Source: Marininema halotolerans
GTDB taxonomy: Bacteria > Bacillota > Bacilli > Thermoactinomycetales > DSM-45169
DNA length: 64,000 bases
NCBI RefSeq assembly: GCF_900116235.1
Contig: NZ_FPAA01000004.1
Span: 1-64,000 of the forward strand
Direction of reading: 5' to 3'
The notes below the pieces were generated by a model. It made no database searches, had not been told where the DNA came from, and was given only the letters and a program-made list of their open reading frames with translations. Below, piece after piece: positions 36,497-46,831 of the stretch. Position 1 is the stretch's first letter. Every line of letters begins with the position of its first letter. The translations under genes and the position numbers were made by a program.

Positions 36497-37394
36497 ATTT
36501 GACTTTGTAAAGGCGCGGAAGTGGTTTTTTCTCTTCTCATTGGCGACGATTCTTTTAGGGGTTGTTTCATTATTGGTTCAAGGGCTAAACCTGGGTATTG
36601 ATTTTGTCAGCGGATCGCGCTTGGAGATTAACTTACACCAAGCCGTTGACAAAGCCAAGGCAGATGCGAAGCTAGAGGAATTGGGCTATGCGTCACCGAA
36701 CACTCGGTTAGCAGGAAATGATAAGGAATTATTGATTTTTCGCACGGACAAAGCATTGAGCAAGGAAAAAGTGATTCAAATCCGTGATGCTTTCCAAAAA
36801 GTGTATGGTAAAAGTGTGGCAGTCAATGAGCAAACCGTCGATCCCATTATCGGACGGGAATTAGCACGTAATGCCATTTACTCCGTGTTGATTGCTTCTA
36901 TTGGGATTATTGCTTATATCACCCTCCGCTTTGAATATCGATTTGCCTTTGCGGCGATCATTGCAATTCTCTATGACGCCCTTTTTACGATCAGCCTATT
37001 TTCAATCTTTCAGTGGGAAGTCGACCTGGTCTTTATTGCGGCGGTTCTAACCATTGTGGGATATTCTACGAACGATACAATTGTTATTTTTGACCGGATT
37101 CGGGAGAACGTGAAGAAGGAAAATCCAAAGACCTTTGAAGCGCTGTCGAGTGTAGTGAATACCAGTGTTCAACAGACCTTAGTGCGATCCATCAATACGG
37201 TACTCACTGTCGTATTTGCAGCATTGGCTTTGCTGATCTTTGGTGGTGAGAGTATCAAATACTTCTCGATTGCACTCTTGATCGGATTGATTTCTGGTGC
37301 GTACTCTTCGATCTGCATTGCGAGTCAGATCTGGATCGATTGGAAGTGGCGTTCCTTAAAACGGGCCGACCAAAATCTGCAATCCGCTGAATAA
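36486..37394 (+). CDS. secF: Protein translocase subunit SecF
   Basis: 302 residues, GTG 36486 with AAGGAGG nine bases upstream, overlapping secD by 11 bases. Contains LNLGIDFVSGSRLEI and IVGYSTNDTIVIFDRIREN. The ATG at 36477 has its RBS touching and is less likely. Forms the SecDF complex with the preceding product. Confidence 0.95.
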   Translation: MNYKFDFVKARKWFFLFSLATILLGVVSLLVQGLNLGIDFVSGSRLEINLHQAVDKAKADAKLEELGYASPNTRLAGNDKELLIFRTDKALSKEKVIQIRDAFQKVYGKSVAVNEQTVDPIIGRELARNAIYSVLIASIGIIAYITLRFEYRFAFAAIIAILYDALFTISLFSIFQWEVDLVFIAAVLTIVGYSTNDTIVIFDRIRENVKKENPKTFEALSSVVNTSVQQTLVRSINTVLTVVFAALALLIFGGESIKYFSIALLIGLISGAYSSICIASQIWIDWKWRSLKRADQNLQSAE

Positions 37395-37430
37395 GATAGA
37401 CAAGAACCCCATACACTTAGCTTAACCAGG

Positions 37431-37456
37431 CCGCAGGGGCTTCCCTGCGGTTTTTT
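37431..37456 (+). terminator. Terminator after secF
   Basis: Perfect CCGCAGGG/CCCTGCGG stem, GCTT loop, T6. Confidence 0.95.
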
Positions 37457-37478
37457 AACGAAAAGGATGGTTGATGCT

Positions 37479-38405
37479 ATGCAATCCGAATCCTATCGGT
37501 TGGCAGAGAGAGGGGCTTGGGTTGGAATATTGGGAAACGTAACGCTGGCGATCTTAAAAGGTGTAACCGGAGTGATGGCAAACAGCCGTGCCCTGGTAGC
37601 TGATGCGGTCCATTCGGCTTCGGATGTAGTGGGCTCCTTGGCGGTTTTAATCGGCGTTCGGGCGGCAAAGCTTCCACCGGATAAAGATCATCCTTATGGC
37701 CATGGCAAAGCCGAATCGATTGCAGCCATTATTGTCTCCATCCTATTGGCTCTGGTAGGATTGGAAATTGGATATTCCTCAATCAAGGCGCTTTTCGGTC
37801 CGATTTCAGCACCAGAATGGCCGGCCGTAGGCGCGGCGGTGGTATCGATCATCGCGAAAGAAGGGATGTTTCAATATAAATATCGATTAGGCAAGAAGAT
37901 CCATAGTCAAGCGATTATCGCCAATGCCTGGGAACATCGATCCGACGTTTATTCATCCATTGCTGCGTTAATTGGGATTGGTGGAGCGATCCTAGGTGAA
38001 AAAATTCAATTTGATCTTCTGGTTTATTTGGATGCGATAGCCGGAGTATTGGTTTCCCTATTGGTTTTAAAAATGGCCTATCAATTGGCAAGGGAGTCGA
38101 TTCATAATTCTCTTGACCACGTCTTGCATGAGGAGGATGCAGCGGAATTGGTGGAAGCGGCCAGGGAAGTTGCGGGAATAAAGCGCGTGGATCAACTTCA
38201 TGCACGGGAACACGGTTTTTATGTGATTGTGGATGTAAAAGCCTCTGTCGATCCTTGGATTACGGTTGAGGAAGGGCATCGCATCGGTAAATCCTTGAAG
38301 CAGTTGTTGATTCAGCGTTTTGATCATGTCTTAGATGTTTTGGTACATATTAACCCCTACCATGTTGATGAAAGTGAAGAGGGCCAAGAACCCTCTCATC
38401 GTTAA
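37479..38405 (+). CDS. Cation diffusion facilitator (metal efflux)
   Basis: A 308-residue CDF transporter, about six helices followed by a cytoplasmic dimerisation domain. Metal site A residues appear in ADAVHSASD and NAWEHRSD (H-x3-D pattern; DHPYGHGKAE between). ATG 37479 has AAAAGG at proper distance; ATG 37467 has the RBS adjoining. Mn or Zn/Fe export is likely, metal not determined. Such a gene occurs between secDF and recJ in several Bacilli. Confidence 0.88.
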   Translation: MQSESYRLAERGAWVGILGNVTLAILKGVTGVMANSRALVADAVHSASDVVGSLAVLIGVRAAKLPPDKDHPYGHGKAESIAAIIVSILLALVGLEIGYSSIKALFGPISAPEWPAVGAAVVSIIAKEGMFQYKYRLGKKIHSQAIIANAWEHRSDVYSSIAALIGIGGAILGEKIQFDLLVYLDAIAGVLVSLLVLKMAYQLARESIHNSLDHVLHEEDAAELVEAAREVAGIKRVDQLHAREHGFYVIVDVKASVDPWITVEEGHRIGKSLKQLLIQRFDHVLDVLVHINPYHVDESEEGQEPSHR

Positions 38406-38502
38406 CGATGCCAATTTAAAGACGGATCGTTCCTTTTTCATACGAGGATGGTTTCCTGTGCTATAATGGGAAGCGGCAAGAGAAGGGAATGGAGGGTGGC
38501 CG

Positions 38503-40848
38503 TTGTTACAATCCAAAACACGCTGGCAAACGGTTCATGCGGACGAGTCCTGCATGGAGTTGCTGGCCAAGGAGTTAGGAATCCATCCCTTAACCGCCCG
38601 CCTTCTATGTAACCGTGGAGTGACGGATCTAGAGGAAGCCCGTCGCTTCTTAACAGTGGATGTCGCCCAGCTTCATGATCCAATGCTAATGGATGGCATG
38701 CAAGTGGCAGTCGACCGCATTCGCTCAGCCCTGAAAAGGAAAGAACGGATTCGGATTTATGGCGATTACGATGCGGATGGGGTATCAAGTACAAGTGTGA
38801 TGATGCGCGTCTTGTGTGCACTGGATGCCAATGTGGATTATTACATACCCAACCGATTTACTGAAGGTTATGGTTTAAATGAAGATGCCCTTCATCAGGC
38901 AGTTTCCGATGGAATCAACTTAATGATTTCGGTGGATACCGGAATTAGTGCGATTGTGGAGGCATCCCTTGCCAAGGAGTTGGGTCTTGACCTAATCATT
39001 ACGGATCACCATGAACCACCTGAAACGATCCCTGAAGCATTGGTGGTATTAAATCCCAAAAAGCCGGGTTGTTCCTATCCTGAAAAGTCATTAGCAGGGG
39101 TAGGCGTTGCCTTTAAGTTATGTCAAGCACTGCTTGATCGGGTGCCCAGCGAAGTTTTAGAGATTGCCGCTTTGGGTACCATTGCTGATCTTGTTCCGCT
39201 GATGGGAGAGAATCGCGTATTAGCGGCATTAGGACTCATGCAAATGAATCGGAGAAACCACCTGGGTTTATCTTCCTTAATGGATGTAGCTGGATGTGAT
39301 GGTGAAGTAGGTGCGGGGCATGTGGGTTTTTCCCTGGCGCCTCGAATTAATGCGAGTGGTCGCCTTGATTCAGCAAACAAGGCAGTCGACCTTTTATTGA
39401 CAGAGGATCCTCTTGAGGCGCGGATGATTGCTGAGGAATTGGATACGATGAATCGGGAACGACAACAGTTGGTGGAGGAAATTACTGCTGAAGCGGTAGC
39501 GATGGTCGAAACTGAAAAAAGTAATCATCAGTATTTTATTGTCGTTGCCGCACCGGGTTGGAATGTGGGGGTCATTGGAATTGTTGCCTCCCGTTTGGTG
39601 GAAAAATACTATCGACCCGTGATCGTTCTTGGGATCGACGAAGAGACAGGGATGGCCAAGGGATCTGCCCGTAGCATTGTGGGGTTGGACATGTATCGGG
39701 CTCTTACACAGTGTAAGGATCTTCTTCCTCACTTTGGGGGTCACCCAATGGCAGCGGGAATGAGCCTGCCCGTATCCGATCTTCCTGAACTTCATCAACG
39801 TCTATCCGAGGTTGCCAAGGGTTGGTTAACTGAGGAGGATTACATTCCCTTGTCAAAGGTGGATGCGGAATTATCCGTTGAGGAGATCAATTTACCCCTT
39901 GTTGAAGAATTGGAGCAATTAGCTCCCTATGGGATGGGAAACGCTACGCCCCGTTTTCGCATTAAAGGGGCGGGCCTTTCTAAGATGCAACGAATTGGGC
40001 GGGATAAAAGCCATTTGAAATTGCAACTGGAGGCAAATGGGTGTTCATTGGATGCAGTCGGTTTTCGCTTTGGGGATTTAGCAGAGCAAGTGTCTCCTTC
40101 TGCCAAAATTGAAGTGCTCGGAGAGTTAGCAGTGAATGAATGGAATCATCATCGAATGCCTCAATTGCTTATTCGTGATCTGTCCATTCCTCATGTCCAA
40201 ATTTTTGATTGGCGTGGGAACAGTGATAAGAAAGAACGTTTTCAATCACTGGCATTGCAATCCCATACGCTATTTATCGGGAACGATAAAGCGAATGGCA
40301 CAACATTACTGGGAGAAGGTTGGAGCGGGGATTTTTTCTCCTGGAGTGAGTTAGTGGAAGCAGAGGGAAGCGGTTTGTTGGATACGTGCCGTGTCGTGGT
40401 CTTATTAAATTTACCTCCTTCGATTCAGGAATTTGAGGAGCGGATTCCTTCCTTTACTCAACTCGAACGTTTATACATGGCGTATGGCGATGCGGAACTG
40501 GATGAGGCTCTCAGTCGAACGCCTGACCGCGAACAATTTAAGCGACTGTATGCTTTCTTGGTAGGGAAGAAAGGGATTCGTTTTCCAAGGGATATGGATC
40601 GTCTGGCTCGCTTGACAGGATTGTCAAGTCCTTATATTCGCTTTATGACTGAAGTATTTTCCGAATTAGGTTTTCTTCGTCAGGAAGGTGGCAGCTTGGA
40701 ATTAGTTGTGGGTGCTGAAAAGCGTCCCCTCACTGAATCGAATCGTTATCAACATCAAGTAGAACGTGAGAAAGTCCAGGAACGTTTTGTTTATTCTTCT
40801 ACGCGTGACCTAAGTCTTTATATCAATGCATTATTACCACAGAAATGA
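38503..40848 (+). CDS. recJ: Single-strand-specific exonuclease RecJ
   Basis: A 781-residue RecJ (TTG start, GGAGGGTGG upstream). DHH motifs: [11 protein letters not shown] (87-97), ITDHHEPP (D168 H169 H170), and DHHA1 GGHPMAAG. The long C-terminal extension (about 220 residues past the OB domain) is typical of Bacillus-type RecJ. 5'-3' ssDNA degradation in recombination and mismatch repair. Confidence 0.96.
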   Translation: MLQSKTRWQTVHADESCMELLAKELGIHPLTARLLCNRGVTDLEEARRFLTVDVAQLHDPMLMDGMQVAVDRIRSALKRKERIRIYGDYDADGVSSTSVMMRVLCALDANVDYYIPNRFTEGYGLNEDALHQAVSDGINLMISVDTGISAIVEASLAKELGLDLIITDHHEPPETIPEALVVLNPKKPGCSYPEKSLAGVGVAFKLCQALLDRVPSEVLEIAALGTIADLVPLMGENRVLAALGLMQMNRRNHLGLSSLMDVAGCDGEVGAGHVGFSLAPRINASGRLDSANKAVDLLLTEDPLEARMIAEELDTMNRERQQLVEEITAEAVAMVETEKSNHQYFIVVAAPGWNVGVIGIVASRLVEKYYRPVIVLGIDEETGMAKGSARSIVGLDMYRALTQCKDLLPHFGGHPMAAGMSLPVSDLPELHQRLSEVAKGWLTEEDYIPLSKVDAELSVEEINLPLVEELEQLAPYGMGNATPRFRIKGAGLSKMQRIGRDKSHLKLQLEANGCSLDAVGFRFGDLAEQVSPSAKIEVLGELAVNEWNHHRMPQLLIRDLSIPHVQIFDWRGNSDKKERFQSLALQSHTLFIGNDKANGTTLLGEGWSGDFFSWSELVEAEGSGLLDTCRVVVLLNLPPSIQEFEERIPSFTQLERLYMAYGDAELDEALSRTPDREQFKRLYAFLVGKKGIRFPRDMDRLARLTGLSSPYIRFMTEVFSELGFLRQEGGSLELVVGAEKRPLTESNRYQHQVEREKVQERFVYSSTRDLSLYINALLPQK

Positions 40849-40867
40849 ATCCGGGAGGAAAAAAATC

Positions 40868-41380
40868 ATGGACTTTAAAGATAAAATCCGGGTAATTGAG
40901 GACTTTCCACAACCAGGTGTCCAATTTAAAGATATCACTACGCTTTTAAAAGATGGAAAAGCTTTTAAAGCGGCAATTGATGAATTGGCGAACCGCCTAG
41001 AAGGGAAAGAAATTGACCTCATCGTTGGGCCTGAAGCTCGGGGGTTTGTTGTAGGGACTCCCTTGGCGTATGCGCTGGGTATAGGGTTTGTCCCTGTACG
41101 TAAAACAGGTAAATTACCAGGCAAAGTGGTAGAGGCCGACTATAGTTTGGAATATGGCAAAGATAAATTAGCGATCCACACGGATGCGATTGAACCAGGT
41201 CAAAAGGTTCTCATCGTGGATGACCTCTTAGCAACGGGGGGAACCATTAATGCAACCCTAAACTTGGTTCGCCAACTTCAAGCCGAAGTCGTCGGTACTG
41301 CCTTTGTGATGGAATTGACCTACTTAAAGGGCCGGGAAAAGATTCAAGATGTCGATGTCATCTCGTTGCTACAATATTAA
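40868..41380 (+). CDS. apt: Adenine phosphoribosyltransferase
   Basis: 170 residues, ATG 40868 (GGGAGGAA). Begins [26 protein letters not shown] loop [13 protein letters not shown]. Adenine salvage to AMP. Follows recJ as in Bacillus, but relA is not downstream here. Confidence 0.97.
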   Translation: MDFKDKIRVIEDFPQPGVQFKDITTLLKDGKAFKAAIDELANRLEGKEIDLIVGPEARGFVVGTPLAYALGIGFVPVRKTGKLPGKVVEADYSLEYGKDKLAIHTDAIEPGQKVLIVDDLLATGGTINATLNLVRQLQAEVVGTAFVMELTYLKGREKIQDVDVISLLQY

Positions 41381-41386
41381 TATCGA

Positions 41387-41415
41387 AAGCACCGAATACG
41401 TTCGGTGCTTTTTTT
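41387..41415 (+). terminator. Terminator after apt
   Basis: AAGCACCGAA/TTCGGTGCTT, TACG loop, T run. Confidence 0.95.
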
Positions 41416-41437
41416 GTGAGGAGAAGGAGGGAGTGGA

Positions 41438-41959
41438 TTGCAACCATTGGTTTTACAACTGGTTGGCCATTCGGGTTCTGGGAAGACGACATTGATTACA
41501 CAATTGGTGGAAAATCTTACAGCTAAGGGCTATCGCGTAGGAACAATCAAACATCATCACAGGGAATTGGAAATGGATACGGTGGGTAAGGATTCCTGGT
41601 CTCACCGGAAAGCAGGAGCCACCCTTGTGTCTTTGGTGGGTCAAAATCAAACGGCGATCTACTATCCGTTTACCTACTCATTAACAGAGGTGTTGGTACA
41701 TTATCAATCAATGGATTTGGTGCTGGTCGAGGGGTATAAACAAGAGTCCTTTGCAAAATGGGCCATCTTGAAACCAGGAGAAAATATTGACTGGGTGAAG
41801 GCGTTGACCCAGATTCAAGCCATCGTGGCATCGGAACCGATGCCGAAGGTGCCATGGCCAGTCTACTACGCACAGGAACTCTCCCCGATGGTGCAAACCC
41901 TTACGAATCAATTGGCGATAAGAACAGGAAGGGATGAAGGAACCGAGTCACAATGGTGA
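41438..41959 (+). CDS. mobB: Molybdopterin-guanine dinucleotide biosynthesis protein B
   Basis: A 173-residue P-loop protein: GHSGSGKTTLITQLVE, TIKHHHRELEMDT, LVLVEGYKQESFAKWAI. Accessory GTPase in molybdenum cofactor maturation. It is isolated here, without mobA or moaA-type genes. TTG start follows GGAGGGAG. Confidence 0.93.
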   Translation: MQPLVLQLVGHSGSGKTTLITQLVENLTAKGYRVGTIKHHHRELEMDTVGKDSWSHRKAGATLVSLVGQNQTAIYYPFTYSLTEVLVHYQSMDLVLVEGYKQESFAKWAILKPGENIDWVKALTQIQAIVASEPMPKVPWPVYYAQELSPMVQTLTNQLAIRTGRDEGTESQW

Positions 41960-42060
41960 TTCTCCTGCTTCATTCATTTCCATCTAAATCTTCCCAACAT
42001 TTCTGATACAATGATCATGAACGACCAATCCTATTAAGCGTGTATAGGGGGAGGATGACC

Positions 42061-43221
42061 ATGCCCTTTTATCATCAGATGGGGAAAATTCCCCGTAAAC
42101 GGCATACGCAGTTTAAAAAAGAGGACGGGAGCTTGTATCGGGAAGAGGTCATGGGAACCAAAGGCTTCTCAGGAATTCAGTCCATTCTCTACCACCTCCA
42201 TCCACCGACAAGAGTGAGCCGAGCAGAAAAGATTAGAGATTGGGTACCACTGCTTGAGGAGGAAGGAGCGAATCGTCATCGCCACTTGTTAACCTTGAAT
42301 GCTTCACCGGGTGGTGATGTAGTGGAAGGGCGGCGTCATTTACTAATCAACGATGATGTTGCCATCGCTACCTGCCAACCAACAGAGTCGATGGATTATT
42401 TTTTCCGCAATAGTGATGGCGATGAAGTTATTTTTGTTCATGAGGGTACGGGTGAATTTCAGTCTGTTTTTGGAAGGTTATCCTATCAGCCTGGCGATTA
42501 TATTGTCATCCCGGTGGGAACAACTTATCGATTCGAATTGGGGGAAGGATCGACGCGTTTTCTTGTTGTCGAATCGACAGGTGAGATTGTCCCACCAAAA
42601 AGGTATCGCAATGAATATGGCCAATTGATGGAACACAGCCCTTTTTGCGAGCGGGATATTCGTCTGCCTGAACGATTAGAGACGCACACAGATCGCAATC
42701 AGTACCAAGTTCGTGTGAAGGCGCACAATCGTCTCCATGCTTATGAATACGATTTTCACCCCTTTGATGTTGTGGGATGGGATGGTTATTTGTACCCTTA
42801 TATTTTTAACATTGGTGATTTTGAACCAATAACCGGTCGTATCCATCAACCTCCGCCTGTACATCAGACGTTTGCCGGTCCGAATTTTGTTATTTGTTCC
42901 TTTGTTCCTCGTTTATATGATTATCATCCTGAAGCGATTCCCGCCCCTTACTGGCATAGCAATGTGAACTCGGATGAGGTTTTGTATTATGTTGAAGGCA
43001 ATTTTATGAGTCGAAAAGGAGTAAAGGAAGGATCGATCACCCTTCATCCAAGTGGGATCCCTCATGGACCTCACCCTGGTAAGGTTGAAGGGAGTATTGG
43101 TAAAAAAGGAACAGAAGAGTTAGCTGTGATGATTGATACCTTCCGTCCACTCTATGTCACACAAACCGCCTTAGAATTAGAAGATGCCCAATATCTAACC
43201 AGTTGGTTGGATGGGGATTGA
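42061..43221 (+). CDS. hmgA: Homogentisate 1,2-dioxygenase-like protein
   Basis: A 386-residue cupin-type dioxygenase: FPHxVGWDGYLYP-like region (DVVGWDGYLYPYIFN), HQTFAGPNFVICSF, HSNVNSDEVLYYVEG and HPSGIPHGPHPG contain the iron ligands expected in homogentisate dioxygenase. Ring opening of homogentisate to maleylacetoacetate in tyrosine catabolism. ATG 42061 has GGGGGAGG. Only a flavin reductase follows; hppD and fumarylacetoacetase are not in view. Confidence 0.85.
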   Translation: MPFYHQMGKIPRKRHTQFKKEDGSLYREEVMGTKGFSGIQSILYHLHPPTRVSRAEKIRDWVPLLEEEGANRHRHLLTLNASPGGDVVEGRRHLLINDDVAIATCQPTESMDYFFRNSDGDEVIFVHEGTGEFQSVFGRLSYQPGDYIVIPVGTTYRFELGEGSTRFLVVESTGEIVPPKRYRNEYGQLMEHSPFCERDIRLPERLETHTDRNQYQVRVKAHNRLHAYEYDFHPFDVVGWDGYLYPYIFNIGDFEPITGRIHQPPPVHQTFAGPNFVICSFVPRLYDYHPEAIPAPYWHSNVNSDEVLYYVEGNFMSRKGVKEGSITLHPSGIPHGPHPGKVEGSIGKKGTEELAVMIDTFRPLYVTQTALELEDAQYLTSWLDGD

Positions 43222-43233
43222 TAGGAGGCACCT

Positions 43234-43881
43234 ATGCAACTGGATCCAGCAAAACAAGAACGCGCTGATAATTACAAATTATTAATTGGGAGTATCTTAC
43301 CGCGACCCATTGCTTTTGTCACCTCGATCTCTGAAGAGGGGTGTGTCAATGCCGCCCCCTTTAGCTTCTTTACCGTGGTGAGTACCGAACCGCCGATGAT
43401 ATCTGTTTCTGTGGGGCGTAAGCCAGGAGGGGTGCAGAAGGATACCGCGCGGAATATTGCCCAAGCAAAGGAGTTTGTCGTCCATATCGTGGATGAGAGC
43501 ATCGCCGATCAAGTAAACCAAACAGCTACAGAATTTCCTCCTGATGTGAGTGAAGTTGAAGCGGTAGGGCTGGACTTATTGCCTGGCGTAAAAGTGAAGG
43601 TTCCTCGCATCGCTCAGACGAAGGTGCAAATGGAATGTCGTCTGCATCAAATCATCCCCATGGGGGGGACGGGACCCACGCCCAATACGGACCTGATCAT
43701 TGGTGAAGTTCTTCTTTTTCATGTACAGGATGACTTATATGAGCAGGGGCGGATTCATACAAAGACCCTCAATCCGATTGGACGATTAGCCGGGTCTTCC
43801 TATGGCACAATTGGTAAAGAATTTTCAATTCCGCGATTAAGCTTGGAGGAGTGGAAGGAGAAATACGACCACTCTAGTTAG
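43234..43881 (+). CDS. Flavin reductase-like (DIM6/NTAB) protein
   Basis: A 215-residue flavin-binding split-barrel protein with LLIGSILPRPIAFVTS and VNAAPFSFFTVVS. It is 12 bases after hmgA with RBS GGAGG, hence cotranscribed. Members bind FMN; a direct role in tyrosine breakdown is inferred only from linkage. Confidence 0.82.
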   Translation: MQLDPAKQERADNYKLLIGSILPRPIAFVTSISEEGCVNAAPFSFFTVVSTEPPMISVSVGRKPGGVQKDTARNIAQAKEFVVHIVDESIADQVNQTATEFPPDVSEVEAVGLDLLPGVKVKVPRIAQTKVQMECRLHQIIPMGGTGPTPNTDLIIGEVLLFHVQDDLYEQGRIHTKTLNPIGRLAGSSYGTIGKEFSIPRLSLEEWKEKYDHSS

Positions 43882-43907
43882 AAATCGCCTAAAATTTTTA
43901 TATTTTA

Positions 43908-43983
43908 TTTACACATAATTGTATTTTGTTGTATAATAGCGATGGAATGTAAAGTTGATCCAATAGCCGCATTCCAATCAACT
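43908..43983 (+). promoter_or_regulatory. Promoter and interleaved-repeat leader upstream of rsgA paralogue
   Basis: TTTACA (43908-43913), 18-base spacer, TATAAT (43932-43937). At the expected transcript start, GGAATG (43944-43949) pairs with CATTCC (43970-43975) and AGTTGAT (43953-43959) with ATCAACT (43977-43983) in the order 1-2-1'-2', so a pseudoknot or two exclusive hairpins can form. A 43-codon ORF (ATG 44001, RBS AAAGGG) then overlaps the rsgA start. Confidence 0.5.
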
Positions 43984-44082
43984 GGAAAGGGTGATGTCTT
44001 ATGTCCATCAGGGTAAACAACGCAATTGTGAACCGAATTTATCAACGATACCAAGTATGTACCAATAGGGAGGACATAAGCA

Positions 44083-45144
44083 TTGAACTTACAAGATTGG
44101 GGTTTGGATCCGTTTTTCGAAGAGGGTTATAGCACCTATCAAGCAGATCGTATGGTAAAAGGACGCGTAACATTGGAGCATAGACACTTGTACCGTGTAC
44201 AAGTCGAAGGTGGAGAGCGCCTTGCATCCATCTCTGGCAAGTTACGTCATCAGGCAGTGGGCCGAGATGGGTTTCCTGCTGTGGGTGATTGGGTCGTGTT
44301 ACGTGAAGGTGGCGATGGGAGAGCGGTGATTGATGCGATTCTCCCACGGAAAAGCAAATTTACTCGCCGTGAAGCGGGTTTTCATATTGATGAGCAGATT
44401 GTGGCAGCGAATGTCGACACAGTATTCTTAGTTATGGGTCTTGATCAGGATTTTAACCTCCGGCGGTTGGAGCGGTATCTTACCGTTGCCTGGGAGAGTG
44501 GTGCGATGCCTGTAATTGTCCTGACCAAGGCGGATTTATGTGAAGATCCTGATGAGAAGCGGATGCAAGTAGAACAAGTGGCGCTTGGTGTGCCTGTCCA
44601 TGTTGTCAGCGCTTTTAACGGTGAAGGTATCGATTGCATGAAGAGATACCTAGAATATGGGCGTACAGTGGCGCTTACGGGTTCTTCAGGTGTAGGGAAA
44701 TCGACCCTGATTAATCGTTTAGCTGATCAAGAGCTTTTGGCGACCGGTGAAGTACGCGCGGATGGACGAGGACGTCACACAACGACCCATCGTGAATTGG
44801 TCCTATTACCCGAAGGGGGGCTTCTTCTTGATACGCCGGGGATGCGTCTCCTTAAGGTCTGGGAGAATGAAGGCGGAGTTGACCATACCTTTGCGGATAT
44901 TCTCACTTGGGCTGAGCAATGCAAATTTAGTGATTGTTGCCATGAGATGGAACCGGGATGCGCGGTACAAGAAGCGATTGATCAAGGGGTTTTAGATTCC
45001 TCGCGATTACAAAATTACCGTAAGCTGGGTCGAGAACTTGCCTATCTCGAACGCAAGAAGAGTAGCGAGGCGATGCGCTCTGAAAAAGAACGCTGGAAGA
45101 AATTAACCATCCAATATCATAAAAAGGGATGGCATCGTCGTTAG
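44083..45144 (+). CDS. rsgA: Ribosome small subunit-dependent GTPase, RsgA-type (long paralogue)
   Basis: A 353-residue circularly permuted GTPase: G4 LTKADL (147-152) before G1 GSSGVGKST (200-208) and G3 LDTPGMR, then the zinc knuckle CKFSDCCHEMEPGC. N-terminal OB domain present. Classical Bacillus RsgA (YloQ) is about 300 residues and lies in the prkC operon; this longer form is the second clade found in many Bacillales. TTG start with AGGGAGG. 30S subunit maturation. Confidence 0.9.
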   Translation: MNLQDWGLDPFFEEGYSTYQADRMVKGRVTLEHRHLYRVQVEGGERLASISGKLRHQAVGRDGFPAVGDWVVLREGGDGRAVIDAILPRKSKFTRREAGFHIDEQIVAANVDTVFLVMGLDQDFNLRRLERYLTVAWESGAMPVIVLTKADLCEDPDEKRMQVEQVALGVPVHVVSAFNGEGIDCMKRYLEYGRTVALTGSSGVGKSTLINRLADQELLATGEVRADGRGRHTTTHRELVLLPEGGLLLDTPGMRLLKVWENEGGVDHTFADILTWAEQCKFSDCCHEMEPGCAVQEAIDQGVLDSSRLQNYRKLGRELAYLERKKSSEAMRSEKERWKKLTIQYHKKGWHRR

Positions 45145-45176
45145 TAATCGAGAGGTTCGATGAGGAGGTATGAGTA

Positions 45177-45803
45177 TTGATACCGTCGATTCTAAGGGAA
45201 GTCCCATATTCTCTAGAAACAGAACGACTGTTCTTGCGTCAACCGGAGCCAGGTGATGGTGCACAGCTCTTTGAAGCCGTGGAAGAAAGTCGAGAAGAGC
45301 TGGAACGTTGGTTGGAGTGGTTTAAAACGAATCCCAATGCGATGGATGTTGAAGCGAAGTTACGGGCATATCGCATTCATTGTCTTGAGCGAACCCATTT
45401 GATTTATCAGATGATCCGGAAAGAGGATCAACAAATGTTAGGAACTTGTGGTTTATACCGGATTGATTGGTCGGTGCCGCGATTTGAAATCGGTTATTGG
45501 ATTCGCACGGGTGCGACCGGACAAGGATTGGTAACCGAAGCCGTGTACCGGCTAATGAAAGTCGCCTTTGTAGAATTCAATGCACAACGGGTGGAAATTC
45601 GTTGCGATGCAGAAAATAAACGGAGTAGCCAAGTAGCTGAGCGGGCGGGCTTTACCTTAGAAGGGATATTGCGGAATGAGATGCGCTCCTCTGAGGGGTG
45701 TTTAGTACATACCGCCATCTATGGAATGACTCCTGATGAGTACAAGGAATGGATAGCAAAGACGACGATCGGATGCCACGAAACAATTAGCAAAAGGGTA
45801 TAA
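45177..45803 (+). CDS. GNAT acetyltransferase, RimJ/RimL-like
   Basis: A 208-residue GNAT: LETERLFLRQPEPGD start, EIGYWIRTGATGQGLVTEAV (acetyl-CoA loop) and AENKRSSQVAERAGF. Ribosomal-protein serine acetyltransferase-like; true substrate unknown. TTG 45177 with GAGGAGG; 32 bases after rsgA. Confidence 0.85.
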   Translation: MIPSILREVPYSLETERLFLRQPEPGDGAQLFEAVEESREELERWLEWFKTNPNAMDVEAKLRAYRIHCLERTHLIYQMIRKEDQQMLGTCGLYRIDWSVPRFEIGYWIRTGATGQGLVTEAVYRLMKVAFVEFNAQRVEIRCDAENKRSSQVAERAGFTLEGILRNEMRSSEGCLVHTAIYGMTPDEYKEWIAKTTIGCHETISKRV

Positions 45804-45813
45804 GATAAACGCA

Positions 45814-45857
45814 ATATCAAAGAGGCATGCTCCGTATGGGGCATGCCTCTTTGATAT
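45814..45857. terminator. Strong terminator after GNAT gene
   Basis: A 17-bp perfect stem ATATCAAAGAGGCATGC/GCATGCCTCTTTGATAT with a ten-base loop; it lacks a long T run. Confidence 0.8.
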
Positions 45858-45934
45858 AGGAAGCCAGGAAGAGAGATCCGTGCTCAGCGGATAAACACCG
45901 CCAATAAAGTAACGGAGAAGCTCTGATGAGAGGC

Positions 45935-46294
45935 TCAGGTTTGCTTGCCTAACAAAAAACCGAGGTAAGCTAGGAGTATGCCAATGCTATAGGTCAGACC
46001 CAGGTAGAGAAACATACGCTCTCGCTTTCTTTGGCTCGTTAAACGATGAAGTTCCCAATAAAATGTAGAAAAGGTCGTAAATGATCCCATAAAACCCGTG
46101 CCAAGAAAAAGAAGTCCATCGCTTGATGGATGATCGCCATAAACCCATCCAAGTAAAAATGAACCGGTACAGTTGGCGATGAAGGTTCCCCATGGAAGGG
46201 CTGCAGTGGACGGATTCAACAAGCGACCGAGGAAATAACGGGTCAAGGAACCGATAAATCCGCCTAGGGCAACTTCTAAGATGGAGAGGATCAT
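45935..46294 (-). CDS. crcB: Fluoride channel FluC/CrcB, second subunit
   Basis: A 119-residue, four-helix protein: GGFIGSLTRYF, NCTGSFLLGW and GFMGSFTTFSTF are the FluC signatures. ATG 46294 overlaps the upstream fluC by four bases. With its partner it probably forms the heterodimeric fluoride exporter usual in Bacilli. Confidence 0.95.
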   Translation of the reverse strand: MILSILEVALGGFIGSLTRYFLGRLLNPSTAALPWGTFIANCTGSFLLGWVYGDHPSSDGLLFLGTGFMGSFTTFSTFYWELHRLTSQRKRERMFLYLGLTYSIGILLAYLGFLLGKQT

Positions 46295-46683
46295 TGATCT
46301 CCCTCCTTAGCGTAAGGAGTAGTGGAGGAAGCCAGCTTGGCCCCGAGCCAAGCAAAGGCGAATCCACCCCATACACTCAACAGTAGATAAAGGAGAGCCA
46401 AAAGAATTTGTCCCGTATGGATGAGTGTGATGGTTTCGACGCTAAACGTAGAAAAGGTCGTAAAAGAACCGATAAAACCGGTTGTTATTGCTGTGTTTAG
46501 GGCAGGGTTGGATTGAAAGGGACCTTTTTTTTCATTGAGCCAGGTGAGTAGTAGGCAACCCAGGTAATTGATAAGAAGGGTGACCCATGGAAAGCTGGTT
46601 CCTTCAGAAACCAACAGAACAGATAGACCATAACGGAGTAGTGCTCCACATGCACCCGCGATTCCAATAAGAAGATAGGGCAT
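46291..46683 (-). CDS. crcB: Fluoride channel FluC/CrcB, first subunit
   Basis: 130 residues from ATG 46683 (AAAGGAG upstream). GACGALLRYGLS, NYLGCLLLTW and GFIGSFTTFSTF. The frame is open to 46758 but that part is hydrophilic and lacks an RBS. I see no fluoride riboswitch motif upstream. Confidence 0.95.
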   Translation of the reverse strand: MPYLLIGIAGACGALLRYGLSVLLVSEGTSFPWVTLLINYLGCLLLTWLNEKKGPFQSNPALNTAITTGFIGSFTTFSTFSVETITLIHTGQILLALLYLLLSVWGGFAFAWLGAKLASSTTPYAKEGDQ

Positions 46684-46802
46684 AAGCTTCTCCTTTTCCG
46701 ATCCAGCAGTAAATAAAAGGTTACCGCTTAGTGTAGCCAATCCTTGCAGGAGGGTCAATCATTCCTTCACAAACATATTTTTTGAATTTCCGGAAAAAAG
46801 CC

Positions 46803-46831
46803 TTGTCATTCAGAGAGAGTCTGTGTATTAT
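46803..46831 (+). promoter_or_regulatory. SigA-type promoter of the MDR-like gene
   Basis: TTGTCA (46803-46808), 17-base spacer, TATTAT (46826-46831), about 110 bases before the ATG at 46945. Confidence 0.6.
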
